A DNA stretch of 64,000 nt from Chelativorans salis (lineage in GTDB: Bacteria; Pseudomonadota; Alphaproteobacteria; Rhizobiales; Rhizobiaceae): assembly GCF_025336525.1 (NCBI RefSeq), contig NZ_JAOCZP010000001.1, forward strand, positions 992,001 through 1,056,000, given 5' to 3'. Shown in pieces: positions 45,274 to 54,366 of the stretch. A program made the translations under genes and the position numbers. The first letter of the stretch is position 1, and every line of letters starts with the position of its first letter. Below the pieces are notes generated by a model, which did no database searches, was not told the DNA's origin, and saw only the letters and a program-made list of their open reading frames with translations.

Positions 45274-46905
45274 CTAAATTTCAGGTGCCAGCCAGCCGGT
45301 ATAGTGCACAATCACGCCGACGAGCGGCAACGTGATCGGAACGTCAAACCAAAAGCGCCCGTCCTCCTGCCATTCACGCGCGCGGCTTTGCGGGGCGAGC
45401 GTAAGCGGCAGCGGAACGCTCAGGCAGCTCCATCCGCGCATCTGCATCTCCAGACCCTCGTGATCCGAGACAAGGTCGAAACGGAACCGGAGCGGGCCGA
45501 ACCGTTCCACGATCTGGCCCTTGTGCTCGCTCAGGCAGCTTGTGAAGCGGTGGCACCCGAATTCACGCGTCCAGGTTTCCACGCCGCCACTCTCGGTGAA
45601 GGCGACGTGAAGCGGGCGCTTTCCGGCGGGCGGAAAGCGCATGGTCCAGGCGATGAAGCGGGCGGCGATGTTTCTTCCCCGCTTGACGATTGCCTCGCCG
45701 GAAGCCCCGCCGTCCGCGCAGATGCGGTGGAGATCGCTGACCGCGGGAGGAAGAGACGCATAGCGCGATGCCAGGACGCGCTCGTATAGCGGTGGCGGAA
45801 GGGCGATTTCCACCGTCTGATGCCGAACCGACAATGAAGCGAACAGGGGTTCGAACTGCTGGAGGTCAAGCAACCGGCCGGCGTCGCGGGCACCGGGTGG
45901 CAACTTACCGTCGAGGATGGCCTCGGCGAGTAGTGCGGTGGCGAGTGTCGGGATCTCCGGTCCGTCGCCGTCTTCGGCCAGCAAAGTCCATCGCCGCTCG
46001 AGGCCGCGTCCATGTTTCAAACCTCTCAGCGTCACACGCATCGCTGAGCGGTCGCTGCCGAGGGGACGGGTCAACCGCTGCAATGGCGGGATCAGAAAAG
46101 CTAGTCGCCCGAGCGGTGGTATCTTCAGCCAACGCACCGGCCAGCTGAGCAACCACAGGCCGAGCGTCTGCAACGCGATGTCGGTGCCGGCACGGAACGT
46201 GACGGCTGGGCGACCGGCGAGCATGTCGGGCATCAGGTCGTGGTCGGGCACGTCGGCCAACGCTAGCCATCGGCCATCGAGCACGGGCTTCCCGTCCACT
46301 GCAAACGTCCCGCGCCTCAGCTCCTGCCAGCCCCAACCTTTTGTCCAGCGCCGGCCGCGCCAGAGCGACAACGGCCGGCCTACATAGCTCAGGATCGCCG
46401 CGGCGACCGACGCCCCGCTCGTGGCGCGGTTCGATGCGCTGATCGAAATCTCCACCGCGCGCACCGCGTCCAGCCCGTCCGCGAGATGGCGCGCCACCGC
46501 GCCTGAAAGTGCTGGCACGCTCGACGCGCCGGCAATGACCGCCACTCCGCCTTCGCGGGCGGCATCATCGATGGACGCGATTCCGGCCACGAAGGCACGC
46601 GCATCGGCAAGATCGAGATAGGGCACGGAGGCGCGTGCGCAGGCGAGCGGTACGTGATAGCCGCTGCCCTGAAACGGGCCGGCAGCGTCGATCAGCAGGT
46701 CGGGGTGATATTCGGCAAGCACGCGGCCGATATCGTCGTTGCGATCGGCGACAACCGGCGTGGTGCCGGCAAGGCCTGCGCAGAATGCCGCCGCCTTTTC
46801 CGCGCTGCGGCCAGCCACGAGGACGGGATGACCGCTTCCGACGAGGCGACGCGTCAGCCGCGCGCCGAATCCGCCATAACCACCAAGGACGAGAACGAGG
46901 CTCAG
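45274..46905 (-). CDS. Saccharopine dehydrogenase-like NAD(P)-binding protein with C-terminal DUF4166-like domain
   Basis: A 543-residue protein if read from a CTG at 46903-46905. The Rossmann start is VLVLGGYGGFGARLTRRLVG, then VAGRSAEKAAAF and DAAGPFQGSGYHVPLACARA. The last ~190 residues resemble DUF4166. No ATG, GTG or TTG exists in frame between the upstream stop (TGA) and the Rossmann start; the next candidate, a GTG at 46818, would remove the nucleotide-binding loop. The CTG overlaps the DUF393 stop (CTGA) and has GGAG eight bases upstream, mimicking ATGA coupling. The function is unknown. Confidence 0.78.
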   Translation of the reverse strand: MSLVLVLGGYGGFGARLTRRLVGSGHPVLVAGRSAEKAAAFCAGLAGTTPVVADRNDDIGRVLAEYHPDLLIDAAGPFQGSGYHVPLACARASVPYLDLADARAFVAGIASIDDAAREGGVAVIAGASSVPALSGAVARHLADGLDAVRAVEISISASNRATSGASVAAAILSYVGRPLSLWRGRRWTKGWGWQELRRGTFAVDGKPVLDGRWLALADVPDHDLMPDMLAGRPAVTFRAGTDIALQTLGLWLLSWPVRWLKIPPLGRLAFLIPPLQRLTRPLGSDRSAMRVTLRGLKHGRGLERRWTLLAEDGDGPEIPTLATALLAEAILDGKLPPGARDAGRLLDLQQFEPLFASLSVRHQTVEIALPPPLYERVLASRYASLPPAVSDLHRICADGGASGEAIVKRGRNIAARFIAWTMRFPPAGKRPLHVAFTESGGVETWTREFGCHRFTSCLSEHKGQIVERFGPLRFRFDLVSDHEGLEMQMRGWSCLSVPLPLTLAPQSRAREWQEDGRFWFDVPITLPLVGVIVHYTGWLAPEI

Positions 46906-47306
46906 AGGATCCGCTCCGCCTGGTCAGCGCGGGGGACCCAGCAGCTCTCGTGGCGCCCGAACAGACGGTAGCGGTTGCGTGCCACAAGGCGATAGACGGC
47001 ATCGCGCACGGGGCGAGGCACCAGCCGGAACACGCCCATGGCACGCCAGGGCCAGCCAAGCCTGGAATAGGTGGCGAGCACCGCGTCGCTGTTTCGCAGG
47101 ACGCTGTCGCCCTCGACCAGCAGCAAGGTCTCGGGATCGCCCGGATCGATGCCGACGTTACGATACAATGCCGACCCGACTTCTCCTTGCATCGAGGCCA
47201 AGCGGAAATGTCCGCGCGTATCGTGCCTCAGCACGAATTGCGCGTTCGCCGAACACAGAACGCATTGTGCGTCGAAAACGATGATCGGATGCTTGGCTGA
47301 CGTCAT
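46902..47306 (-). CDS. DCC family thiol-disulfide oxidoreductase-like protein (DUF393)
   Basis: A 134-residue protein with the family-defining DxxCxxC motif (FDAQCVLCSANAQFVLRHD) and the later segment SDAVLATYSRLGWPWRAMG. DCC proteins have a thioredoxin-like fold; their biological role is poorly known. Its stop codon overlaps the apparent CTG start of the saccharopine-dehydrogenase-like gene, indicating a two-gene operon. Confidence 0.9.
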   Translation of the reverse strand: MTSAKHPIIVFDAQCVLCSANAQFVLRHDTRGHFRLASMQGEVGSALYRNVGIDPGDPETLLLVEGDSVLRNSDAVLATYSRLGWPWRAMGVFRLVPRPVRDAVYRLVARNRYRLFGRHESCWVPRADQAERIL

Positions 47307-47499
47307 TCGATCGTCTCTGGCGATGCCTCGGTTAGCTTATTCGCTCAGGAACTGGCTTCCGGAGCAGGCAAGCTTGTACTCTCCTTGCTACAGATAGGCA
47401 CGTCAAAGAATTCTTATTCCAATCGGAGAGATTCATTTCACACTCCGGCAAGTGCTAGCGGACGCCAGCGGACGGAGCTTGACGAGAGGTAGCCTTTAT

Positions 47500-47525
47500 G
47501 ACATCGATGTCATGACATCGATGTC
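47500..47525. promoter_or_regulatory. Tandem palindromic LacI-type operators
   Basis: Two perfect 12-base palindromes GACATCGATGTC (47500-47511 and 47514-47525) are separated by AT, and the whole 26-base segment is itself a perfect palindrome. Each has the central CG and flanking TGACA/TGTCA typical of LacI-family operators. It lies 27 bases upstream of the LacI-type gene, so autoregulation and control of the sugar operon are likely. Confidence 0.85.
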
Positions 47526-47552
47526 TTCGCACATTCGATGGCAGGGAGGAGC

Positions 47553-48635
47553 ATGGCAACGATCTATGATGTGGCGAAAACCGCCGGGGTTTCACCCAAA
47601 ACCGTCTCCCGCGTACTGAACGGGGATGCGCCGGTCGGCCAGGGCACGCGCAAAGCGGTCGAGGCAGCGATCCGGGAGCTCGGCTATGTCCCCTCCAAGG
47701 CGGCGCGGATGATGCGGTCGAACAAGTCCGGGCTCATCGGACTGATCACCGGTGCCATCTCCAACAGCCCTGAACCCGCCGAACCCAGAGGCTTGCCGGA
47801 CCTGCTCATTGTTCAGGGAATCCAGAAGGTCATCGCCGACAGCGGCAAGACGCTGATGATCGCTGATACCGGTGGGCTGCCGGACCGCGTCTCGCACCTG
47901 GTGCAGACCTTTCTCGAGCACAGGGCGGAGGGCCTCATCTATGTCGCCGATTACCACCAGCAGGTCACGCTACCGCCGCTTCCCGGCGGTTGCCCGCTCG
48001 TGCTGGCCAACTGTTTCGACAGTACAGGCCACCCGGCAATCGTGCCCGATGATCGCGCCGGCCAGCGCGATATTGTCCGCAAGCTGATCGAAAGCGGCCA
48101 TAGGCGCATTGGTTTTCTCACCCTCGATCGCACCATGGTGGCGACTGGCTTGCGCTATCAGGGCTATCGCGACGCTCTGGCGGAATGTGGCATCCTCTAC
48201 GACGACCAGTTGGTCGCTATGGCCGTGGAGATCGGCAGTGAGTCGGACAACACTCTCCTCAATGCTTCTCTGAACCGCCTGCTCGACCTTGCTGACCGCC
48301 CGACCGTCATTTGCTGCGGCAACGACGAAATGGCCATGCGCGTCTATGGGCTGTTGAGCTCGCGTGGAATCCGCGTGCCCGAGGACATTTCGGTAGCCGG
48401 CTACGACAACTACCGCATCATCGCAGAGACCCTGTCTCCCGCACTGACAACGGTCGAGCTTCCCTATTTCGCCATGGGACAGGCGGCCGCGCAGACACTG
48501 CTGAACCTCATCAAGGGTCGCAGCGACCGTGCCGAAACCAAGACGCTGATTTCCGGCCCGGTGTCCTGGCGGTCCTCCGTGACCGCCAGGAACTCAGTCA
48601 GCGTCCTTAAGCAAAAAGGGAGGAACAACGCATGA
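47553..48635 (+). CDS. LacI family transcriptional regulator
   Basis: A 360-residue repressor. The N-terminal DNA-binding domain is ATIYDVAKTAGVSPKTVSRV, with hinge helix YVPSKAARMMRSNKSGLIG. The periplasmic-binding-protein-like sensor domain follows (DLLIVQGIQKVIADSGKTLM, RRIGFLTLDRT). I chose the ATG at 47553, with GGGAGGAG just upstream. Its stop overlaps the start of the ABC substrate-binding protein gene (ATGA), so it is the first gene of the sugar operon it probably controls. Confidence 0.93.
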   Translation: MATIYDVAKTAGVSPKTVSRVLNGDAPVGQGTRKAVEAAIRELGYVPSKAARMMRSNKSGLIGLITGAISNSPEPAEPRGLPDLLIVQGIQKVIADSGKTLMIADTGGLPDRVSHLVQTFLEHRAEGLIYVADYHQQVTLPPLPGGCPLVLANCFDSTGHPAIVPDDRAGQRDIVRKLIESGHRRIGFLTLDRTMVATGLRYQGYRDALAECGILYDDQLVAMAVEIGSESDNTLLNASLNRLLDLADRPTVICCGNDEMAMRVYGLLSSRGIRVPEDISVAGYDNYRIIAETLSPALTTVELPYFAMGQAAAQTLLNLIKGRSDRAETKTLISGPVSWRSSVTARNSVSVLKQKGRNNA

Positions 48636-49891
48636 AACTGATGAAACATCTCGCCGGCGTGATGATCGCGTCAACCTGCCTGTGTGCGCCGGCGCTGGCG
48701 CAGACGGAGCTGACCATGTGGTACCACGGCGCTGGCAACGAGGTGGAGTCGCGGATCATCAACCAGATCATCTCCGACTTCAACGCCAGCCAGTCCGACT
48801 GGCAGGTAAGCCTCGAGAGCTTCCCGCAGGGTAGCTACAACGATTCAATTGTCGCCGCGGCGCTTGCAGGCAACCTGCCCGATATCGTGGATGTGGACGG
48901 ACCCATCATGCCGAATTGGGCCTGGGCCGGCTATCTGCAGCCGCTGCCGATCGACGAGAGCGAGTTCGCCGACTTCCTGCCCGGCACCAAGGGCGTGTGG
49001 GAGGGCAAGCTCTATTCGATCGGCTTATGGGACGCGGCGGTGGCGCTCTATGCGCGCCAGTCGACGCTAGACGATCTGGGCCTGCGTACTCCGACCCTCG
49101 ACAATCCCTGGTCGGGTGAGGAGTTCATAGCCGCGCTCGACGCCGCCAAGGCCTCCGGCAAATTTGAATATGCGCTCGACCTCGGCATGAACGATCAGGG
49201 CGAATGGTATCCCTATGCCTTCTCGCCGTTCCTGCAGAGCTTCGGGGGGGACATTGTCGACCGGTCGACCTACCAGACCGCGGAAGGCGCGTTGAACGGC
49301 GACGCGGCGTTGGCCTTTGGTGAGTGGTGGCAATCGCTGTTCACCGGAGGCTACGCGCCGGGCACCAGCGAGGATCCCGCCGATCAGGAGACCGGCTTCA
49401 TCGACGGCAGGTTCGCCTTCCAGTGGAACGGCAACTGGCGCGCAGTGGCGACCATGGAAGCCGTGGATGACGTCGTCTTTCTGCCGGCACCCGATTTCGG
49501 CGCGGGCAACAAGATCGGCGCGGGCTCCTGGCAATTCGGTGTCTCAGCATCGTCCGATCATCCCGAAGGCGCTGCCGAATTCATCAAGTTCGCCACGCAG
49601 GATAAATACCTGGCCGCCTTCTCCGACGCCATCGGCCTGATCCCGTCCACGCCTTCGGCGGCAGAGATGACGGAGAACTACAAGGACGGTGGCCCGCTCG
49701 CGGTGTTCTACGATCTCTCCGAAGCACAAGCGCTGGTGCGTCCGGTCACCCCGGGCTACGTGGTCCAATCCAAGATCTTCACCAAGGCCATGGCCGACAT
49801 CGCCAACGGTGCCGACGTGGCCGACACGCTTGATGCAGCGGTCGACGAGATCGATGCCGACATTCAGAGCAATGACGGCTACGGCCACTAG
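48632..49891 (+). CDS. ABC transporter sugar-binding protein (CUT1 family)
   Basis: A 419-residue periplasmic binding protein. The signal peptide covers about residues 1-23 (ending PALAQ). The mature protein has the family-1 solute-binding pattern (ELTMWYHGAGNE, NLPDIVDVDGPIMPNWAWAG, FAFQWNGNWRAV). It captures an oligosaccharide or disaccharide for the adjacent permease; the sugar cannot be read from sequence. It overlaps the regulator gene by 4 bases. Confidence 0.93.
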   Translation: MKLMKHLAGVMIASTCLCAPALAQTELTMWYHGAGNEVESRIINQIISDFNASQSDWQVSLESFPQGSYNDSIVAAALAGNLPDIVDVDGPIMPNWAWAGYLQPLPIDESEFADFLPGTKGVWEGKLYSIGLWDAAVALYARQSTLDDLGLRTPTLDNPWSGEEFIAALDAAKASGKFEYALDLGMNDQGEWYPYAFSPFLQSFGGDIVDRSTYQTAEGALNGDAALAFGEWWQSLFTGGYAPGTSEDPADQETGFIDGRFAFQWNGNWRAVATMEAVDDVVFLPAPDFGAGNKIGAGSWQFGVSASSDHPEGAAEFIKFATQDKYLAAFSDAIGLIPSTPSAAEMTENYKDGGPLAVFYDLSEAQALVRPVTPGYVVQSKIFTKAMADIANGADVADTLDAAVDEIDADIQSNDGYGH

Positions 49892-49955
49892 CCGGGCGGA
49901 TCAGGGTCCGCGCCAGCCGCGGACCCTACGTTTCCTGATCTGATAGGCGGACACC

Positions 49956-51020
49956 ATGGCTTCGAAACTGACCCTGTCGAACCGGACGGGCTGGGCATTC
50001 GCATTGCCGGGCTTCGCGCTGATCCTCGGCTTCATCGTCCTGCCGTTCTTCTTCGCGATCGGGCTGTCGCTGACCAACCAGCGGCTGATCTCGCCGAATC
50101 CCACTCAGTTCGTCGGCTTTCAAAACTATCAGCAGCTCCTGGGCCTTGCGGTGGTGACCCTCGAGCCCGAGCGTGACGATGCCGGCGAGGCGATCCGCAA
50201 CGAGGCCGGCGATATCCAGTATCCGCGCTTGCGCGAGATCACCCGCAGCGACCCCCAGTACCGGGGCATGCGGGAATGGTTCCGCTGGACCTCCGGCGAA
50301 AATGCCAGGATCGTCATTGCCAGCGACGTGGTGTTCATGAAGGCGCTGGTGAACACTTTTCTGTTTGTCCTGGTGGTGGCGCCCGTACAGGGCGGCCTGG
50401 CACTAGTACTGGCGCTCCTCATCAATCAGAAGCTCAGGGGCATCAACGTATTCCGGACCATCTACTTCATGCCGGTGGTCGTCTCCATTGTCGTGGTCTC
50501 GCTCCTCTGGCGCTTCATCTACGACGGCCAGAACGGCCTTTTGAACAGCATCCTCCAGGGCCTTACCTTTGGTCTTTTCCAGCCGGTGGACTGGTTGGGC
50601 AATCCGTCGACGGCGCTGCCGGCGATCATGGCCATGTCCATCTGGCAGGCTGTCGGCTTCTTTATGGTCATCTGGCTGGCCGGGTTGCAGACGATCAGCC
50701 CCACCCTCTACGAGGCCGCCGCCATCGAGGGCGCCTCGAAGTCGCAGACCTTCCGCTATGTCACCTGGCCGGGCCTGCGCAACACGGCGGTGCTGGTCCT
50801 AATCGTGATCACCATGCAGGCCTTCGCGCTTTTTGCCCAGATCGATGTGATGACCAATGGCGGCCCGCTCGACAGCACGCAGACGCTCGTCTTCCAATCC
50901 GTCGAGCGCGGCTATGGAAAGCAGGATATTTCCGGGGGCTCGACCATCTCGGTCATCCTGTTCGTGATCGTGCTCACGATCTCGCTCATCCAGCGCTGGC
51001 TCACGCGGGAGCGCTACTAA
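49956..51020 (+). CDS. CUT1 sugar ABC permease, MalF type
   Basis: A 354-residue inner-membrane protein with six or more hydrophobic segments. An extra ~80-residue hydrophilic section lies between the first two helices (LEPERDDAGEAIRNEAGDIQ and onward), which is longer than usual. The EAA loop is YEAAAIEGASKSQTFRYVTW, contacting the ATPase. It is followed by the MalG-type gene after one base. Confidence 0.93.
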   Translation: MASKLTLSNRTGWAFALPGFALILGFIVLPFFFAIGLSLTNQRLISPNPTQFVGFQNYQQLLGLAVVTLEPERDDAGEAIRNEAGDIQYPRLREITRSDPQYRGMREWFRWTSGENARIVIASDVVFMKALVNTFLFVLVVAPVQGGLALVLALLINQKLRGINVFRTIYFMPVVVSIVVVSLLWRFIYDGQNGLLNSILQGLTFGLFQPVDWLGNPSTALPAIMAMSIWQAVGFFMVIWLAGLQTISPTLYEAAAIEGASKSQTFRYVTWPGLRNTAVLVLIVITMQAFALFAQIDVMTNGGPLDSTQTLVFQSVERGYGKQDISGGSTISVILFVIVLTISLIQRWLTRERY

Positions 51021-51021
51021 G

Positions 51022-51900
51022 ATGGCTGCGATCACCCCGGACAATCACGGCCTGAGGCTATTCGTACGCTATCTCGTGCTGAGCCTGATTGCGCTGATTT
51101 TTGTCTTTCCGCTCGTCTTCATGGCGGTGTCGAGCTTCAAGCCCACAGCACAGCTGCTATCGGACACCTCCAGCCTGCGCGCCTTCCTGCCTGTCGGCGA
51201 CCTCAGCTTCAACAACTATGCCGATGCCTTTCGACGTGCGCCGGTGGGTCTTTTCGTCTTCAATTCGGTGCTGATCACCGGGACGACAGTCCTGCTCTCT
51301 CTGCTGATCTGCTCGCTGGCGGGTTTCTCCTTCGCCTTCCTGCGTTGGAAGGGGCGGGATGTGGTTCTCTCCATCATCATCGCCACATTGATCATCCCCT
51401 TCGAGACCATCGCGATCCCGCTTCTTCTCCAGGTCTCGAAACTCCCCTGGATCGGACTTCAAGGGCTGGAATGGGGCTGGCTCAACACCTACCGGGTGCA
51501 GATCATCCCCTGGATTGCCGACGGGCTGACGATCTTTCTCTTCGTCCAGTATTTCAAAGGGCTACCGGGCGAGCTGATCGAAGCCAGCCGGGTGGAGGGC
51601 GCGAGTTGGTGGCAGATCTACTATCGAGTCGTCATGCCGCTTTCGGGGCCGGTCGTGGCGACCGCGGCCATCCTGAAGTTCCTCATCATGTACAACCAGT
51701 ATCTCTGGCCGCTGATCGTGGTCCAGCAGGAGAGCTACCGCCCGGTCATGGTCGGGCTCGGCTACTTCTTTCAGCTCAACGTCGTCTGGGGCGAGGTCAT
51801 GGCCTATCTCACGCTGATCACCGTGCCCGTGCTCGCCTTCTACCTCTTCCTGCAGCGCGCCTTCATCGCATCGATCGCCTCGACCGGTGTGAAGGGCTGA
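51022..51900 (+). CDS. CUT1 sugar ABC permease, MalG type
   Basis: A 292-residue inner-membrane protein with six hydrophobic segments. The EAA loop is LIEASRVEGASWWQIYYRVV. The C-terminal end FLQRAFIASIASTGVKG is typical of MalG/UgpE-like subunits. It forms the transmembrane heterodimer with the preceding gene product. Confidence 0.94.
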   Translation: MAAITPDNHGLRLFVRYLVLSLIALIFVFPLVFMAVSSFKPTAQLLSDTSSLRAFLPVGDLSFNNYADAFRRAPVGLFVFNSVLITGTTVLLSLLICSLAGFSFAFLRWKGRDVVLSIIIATLIIPFETIAIPLLLQVSKLPWIGLQGLEWGWLNTYRVQIIPWIADGLTIFLFVQYFKGLPGELIEASRVEGASWWQIYYRVVMPLSGPVVATAAILKFLIMYNQYLWPLIVVQQESYRPVMVGLGYFFQLNVVWGEVMAYLTLITVPVLAFYLFLQRAFIASIASTGVKG

Positions 51901-51918
51901 CACACTAGAAAGACAAGA

Positions 51919-52917
51919 ATGGTTCTCGCACTCAAAGACCAGTGGATCTGGGACAGTTGGTACGCCCATGACGGCGAGCGGTGGCACGGCTATTTCCTCA
52001 AGGCCGATAAGGCAATCGGCGACCCGGATCTGCGGCACATGAATGTCTCGCAGGGCCATGCCGTCAGCGACGACCTGATCAATTGGCAGCATCTGGGTAC
52101 CTGCCTTGCGCCGTCGGCAGGTCCGGCTTGGGACGATAAGACGACCTGGACGGGATCGGTCGTGGAGGGGTCGGACGGGCTTTGGCATCTATTCTACACC
52201 GGCGGCAGCACGGCCGAAGGTGCACTCTACCAGCGGATCGGCCACGCCACCTCGACCAATATGCACAATTGGCAGCGGGCCGGGGATGGGCTGTGCCTGG
52301 ATCTCATCGGGCCGAATGCACGCTTCTACGAGGCCGAGCACGCGGTGGGGCACTGGCATGACCGAGCCATGCGCGACCCCTGGGTCATGCGCGACCCGGA
52401 GGGAGACGGCTGGCTGATGTACTTCACCGCGCGCGCGCCGGGAATTGCCGAACCCAATGCCGGCGGCGCCATCGGCTTCGCCACCTCGCCCGACCTCTTC
52501 AATTGGACACTACAGCCGCCGGTGTTCGTCGGCGACTATGGCCAGCTCGAGGTTCCACAGGTCTTCTCGCTGAACGGTCGATGGTACTGCCTGTTCTGCA
52601 CATCCGCCCAACACTGGTCGAAAGCCCGCAAGGCCAAGGCGGGCGTCCCGCCTGTCACGGGGAACCACTACCTAATCGCCGACAATCCCCGCGGTCCTTG
52701 GGCGGTCGCGCCGGGTTTCTTCGACGGCGGCCTTCCCTGCCGCCGCTATGCCGGACGCATCCTCAAGACAGAGAACGGTCTCGTCATTCTGGGTTTCGAC
52801 GACAACGGCCGTGACAGCTTCGTGGGCCACATTCGCGACCCCGAGCCGGTCACAGTGGACGGGCAAGGCTTTCTGCATATCGAGAACCAGGAAACGGGAG
52901 CCGTCGCTTATGGCTGA
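51919..52917 (+). CDS. Five-bladed beta-propeller glycosidase (GH32/GH68/GH43-like)
   Basis: A 332-residue cytoplasmic protein without signal peptide. Three acidic positions match clan GH-J-like enzymes: Asp12 in [10 protein letters not shown] (candidate nucleophile), the R-D-P motif at 152-154 (MRDPWVM) and Glu211 in QLEVPQ (candidate acid/base). WTGSVVE and FYTGG also fit the fold. Family members hydrolyse fructosides such as sucrose or, in GH43, arabinosides or xylosides. Its position between permease and ATPase genes suggests it splits the imported sugar. The substrate is uncertain. Confidence 0.75.
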   Translation: MVLALKDQWIWDSWYAHDGERWHGYFLKADKAIGDPDLRHMNVSQGHAVSDDLINWQHLGTCLAPSAGPAWDDKTTWTGSVVEGSDGLWHLFYTGGSTAEGALYQRIGHATSTNMHNWQRAGDGLCLDLIGPNARFYEAEHAVGHWHDRAMRDPWVMRDPEGDGWLMYFTARAPGIAEPNAGGAIGFATSPDLFNWTLQPPVFVGDYGQLEVPQVFSLNGRWYCLFCTSAQHWSKARKAKAGVPPVTGNHYLIADNPRGPWAVAPGFFDGGLPCRRYAGRILKTENGLVILGFDDNGRDSFVGHIRDPEPVTVDGQGFLHIENQETGAVAYG

Positions 52918-53980
52918 GGTCTCGCTTAAAGGTGTCAAGAAATCCTATGGTCGCGTCGACGTCATCAAAGGAGTCGACATCCACATCAACGACGGCGAGT
53001 TCGTCGTCTTCGTTGGGCCGTCGGGCTGCGGCAAGTCCACGCTTCTCAGGATGATCGCCGGGCTCGAGGACATCACCGACGGCACGCTCGAGATCGGCGG
53101 GCGGGTGGTCAACGAACTCCAGCCGAAGGAACGCGGCGTGGCCATGGTATTCCAGAGCTATGCCATCTTTCCGCACATGACCGTGCGCGAGAACATGGCG
53201 TTCGGTCTCACGATCGCGGGCGCTTCCAAGCAGGAAAAGGAGGAGAAGGTGGCGGAGGCCGCGCGCATCCTGCAGATGGAGCATCTGCTCGACCGCCGCC
53301 CGAGCCAGCTTTCCGGCGGCCAGCGGCAGCGCGTCGCCATCGGGCGCGCAATCACGCGCAAACCGGCCGTGTTCCTGTTCGATGAGCCGCTCTCCAACCT
53401 TGATGCCGCGCTGCGCATGGACATGCGCATGGAAATCGGCCGACTGCACAAGCAACTGGGCACAACGATGATCTATGTCACCCATGACCAGGTCGAGGCG
53501 ATGACGCTGGCCGATAAGATCGTCGTCCTGAAGGACGGTGAAGTCATGCAGACCGGAGCGCCGATGGAACTCTATCACGAGCCGGCCAACAGGTTCGTGG
53601 CCGGCTTTCTGGGAGCTCCGTCCATGAATTTCCTGGGCGTCGACGTCCTCGACCTCGATGGCGAAGCGGCAACGGTGGGCAATCCGTCCTTGGAGCCGAT
53701 CAGGATCGCGACCAGAGGACGCCAGTTCCGGAAGGACGGTAAGGCCATCCTGGGCGTCCGTCCGCAGCACCTCCGGGCGGCGCAGCCCGCAAAAGGTATG
53801 CTGCACGGCACTGTGGTGCTCGCCGAGCGGTTGGGCAGCGAGACAGTCGTGGACCTGGTACTACGCGACGATCGCAAGCTCATTGCGACCTTCGATGAGG
53901 ACAAGATCTTTGAACCAGGGGACGCTCTGGAACTCTCGTTCGACACGGCCTTGGCTCATCTCTTCCCCGACGAGGGTTGA
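52910..53980 (+). CDS. Sugar ABC transporter ATP-binding protein (UgpC/MalK type)
   Basis: A 356-residue ATPase. Walker A is GPSGCGKST, the Q loop is in [15 protein letters not shown], the signature is [14 protein letters not shown] and Walker [13 protein letters not shown]. The C-terminal TOBE-type domain ([17 protein letters not shown]) marks the MalK/UgpC group. The start codon at 52910 overlaps the glycosidase 3' end by 8 bases. It energises the CUT1 permease. Confidence 0.95.
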   Translation: MAEVSLKGVKKSYGRVDVIKGVDIHINDGEFVVFVGPSGCGKSTLLRMIAGLEDITDGTLEIGGRVVNELQPKERGVAMVFQSYAIFPHMTVRENMAFGLTIAGASKQEKEEKVAEAARILQMEHLLDRRPSQLSGGQRQRVAIGRAITRKPAVFLFDEPLSNLDAALRMDMRMEIGRLHKQLGTTMIYVTHDQVEAMTLADKIVVLKDGEVMQTGAPMELYHEPANRFVAGFLGAPSMNFLGVDVLDLDGEAATVGNPSLEPIRIATRGRQFRKDGKAILGVRPQHLRAAQPAKGMLHGTVVLAERLGSETVVDLVLRDDRKLIATFDEDKIFEPGDALELSFDTALAHLFPDEG

Positions 53981-54064
53981 AGTTCTCCGATAGCACCTTG
54001 TCCGGGAGTGATCTGAGGCCAGGAAATTGATAGCCGGGTTTCGTTTCAGAAGCTCCGGAAAGTA

Positions 54065-54342
54065 TCAAAGCGGCAGGCTGCGCTGATCGCCGATGGCCTC
54101 CATCATGATGTAGGAGGTCACGGTGTCGAGCTCGACCTTTTCAATGATCGTCCGATAGATGCGGTCGAAAGCGTCATGTCTTCGGTCATCACCCTGAGCA
54201 TGTAATCGTAATCGCCCGCGGTCTGGTAAAAGTCGATCACGTTGAGAATGGCCGTGACGGTGCGGCGGAACATCTCCAGCGCGATCGCCCTGCCGGAGCA
54301 TTCGGCAAAGCCAGCGAGTGATGGGCGTGCCGTATCCAGCAC
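54065..54342 (-). pseudogene. Frameshifted remnant of an Lrp/AsnC regulator
   Basis: Two overlapping minus-strand frames together give the ligand-binding half of an Lrp/AsnC protein. The first has FYQTAGDYDYMLRVMTEDMT and the second continues FDRIYRTIIEKVELDTVTSY to the end SLPL. They join if one G is restored at ATGACGCTTTC, so a single-base deletion explains the break. The N-terminal DNA-binding domain is missing altogether. It cannot encode a working regulator. Confidence 0.8.
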
Positions 54343-54366
54343 GCCCGATTAGAGCCTTAGCCGTCC

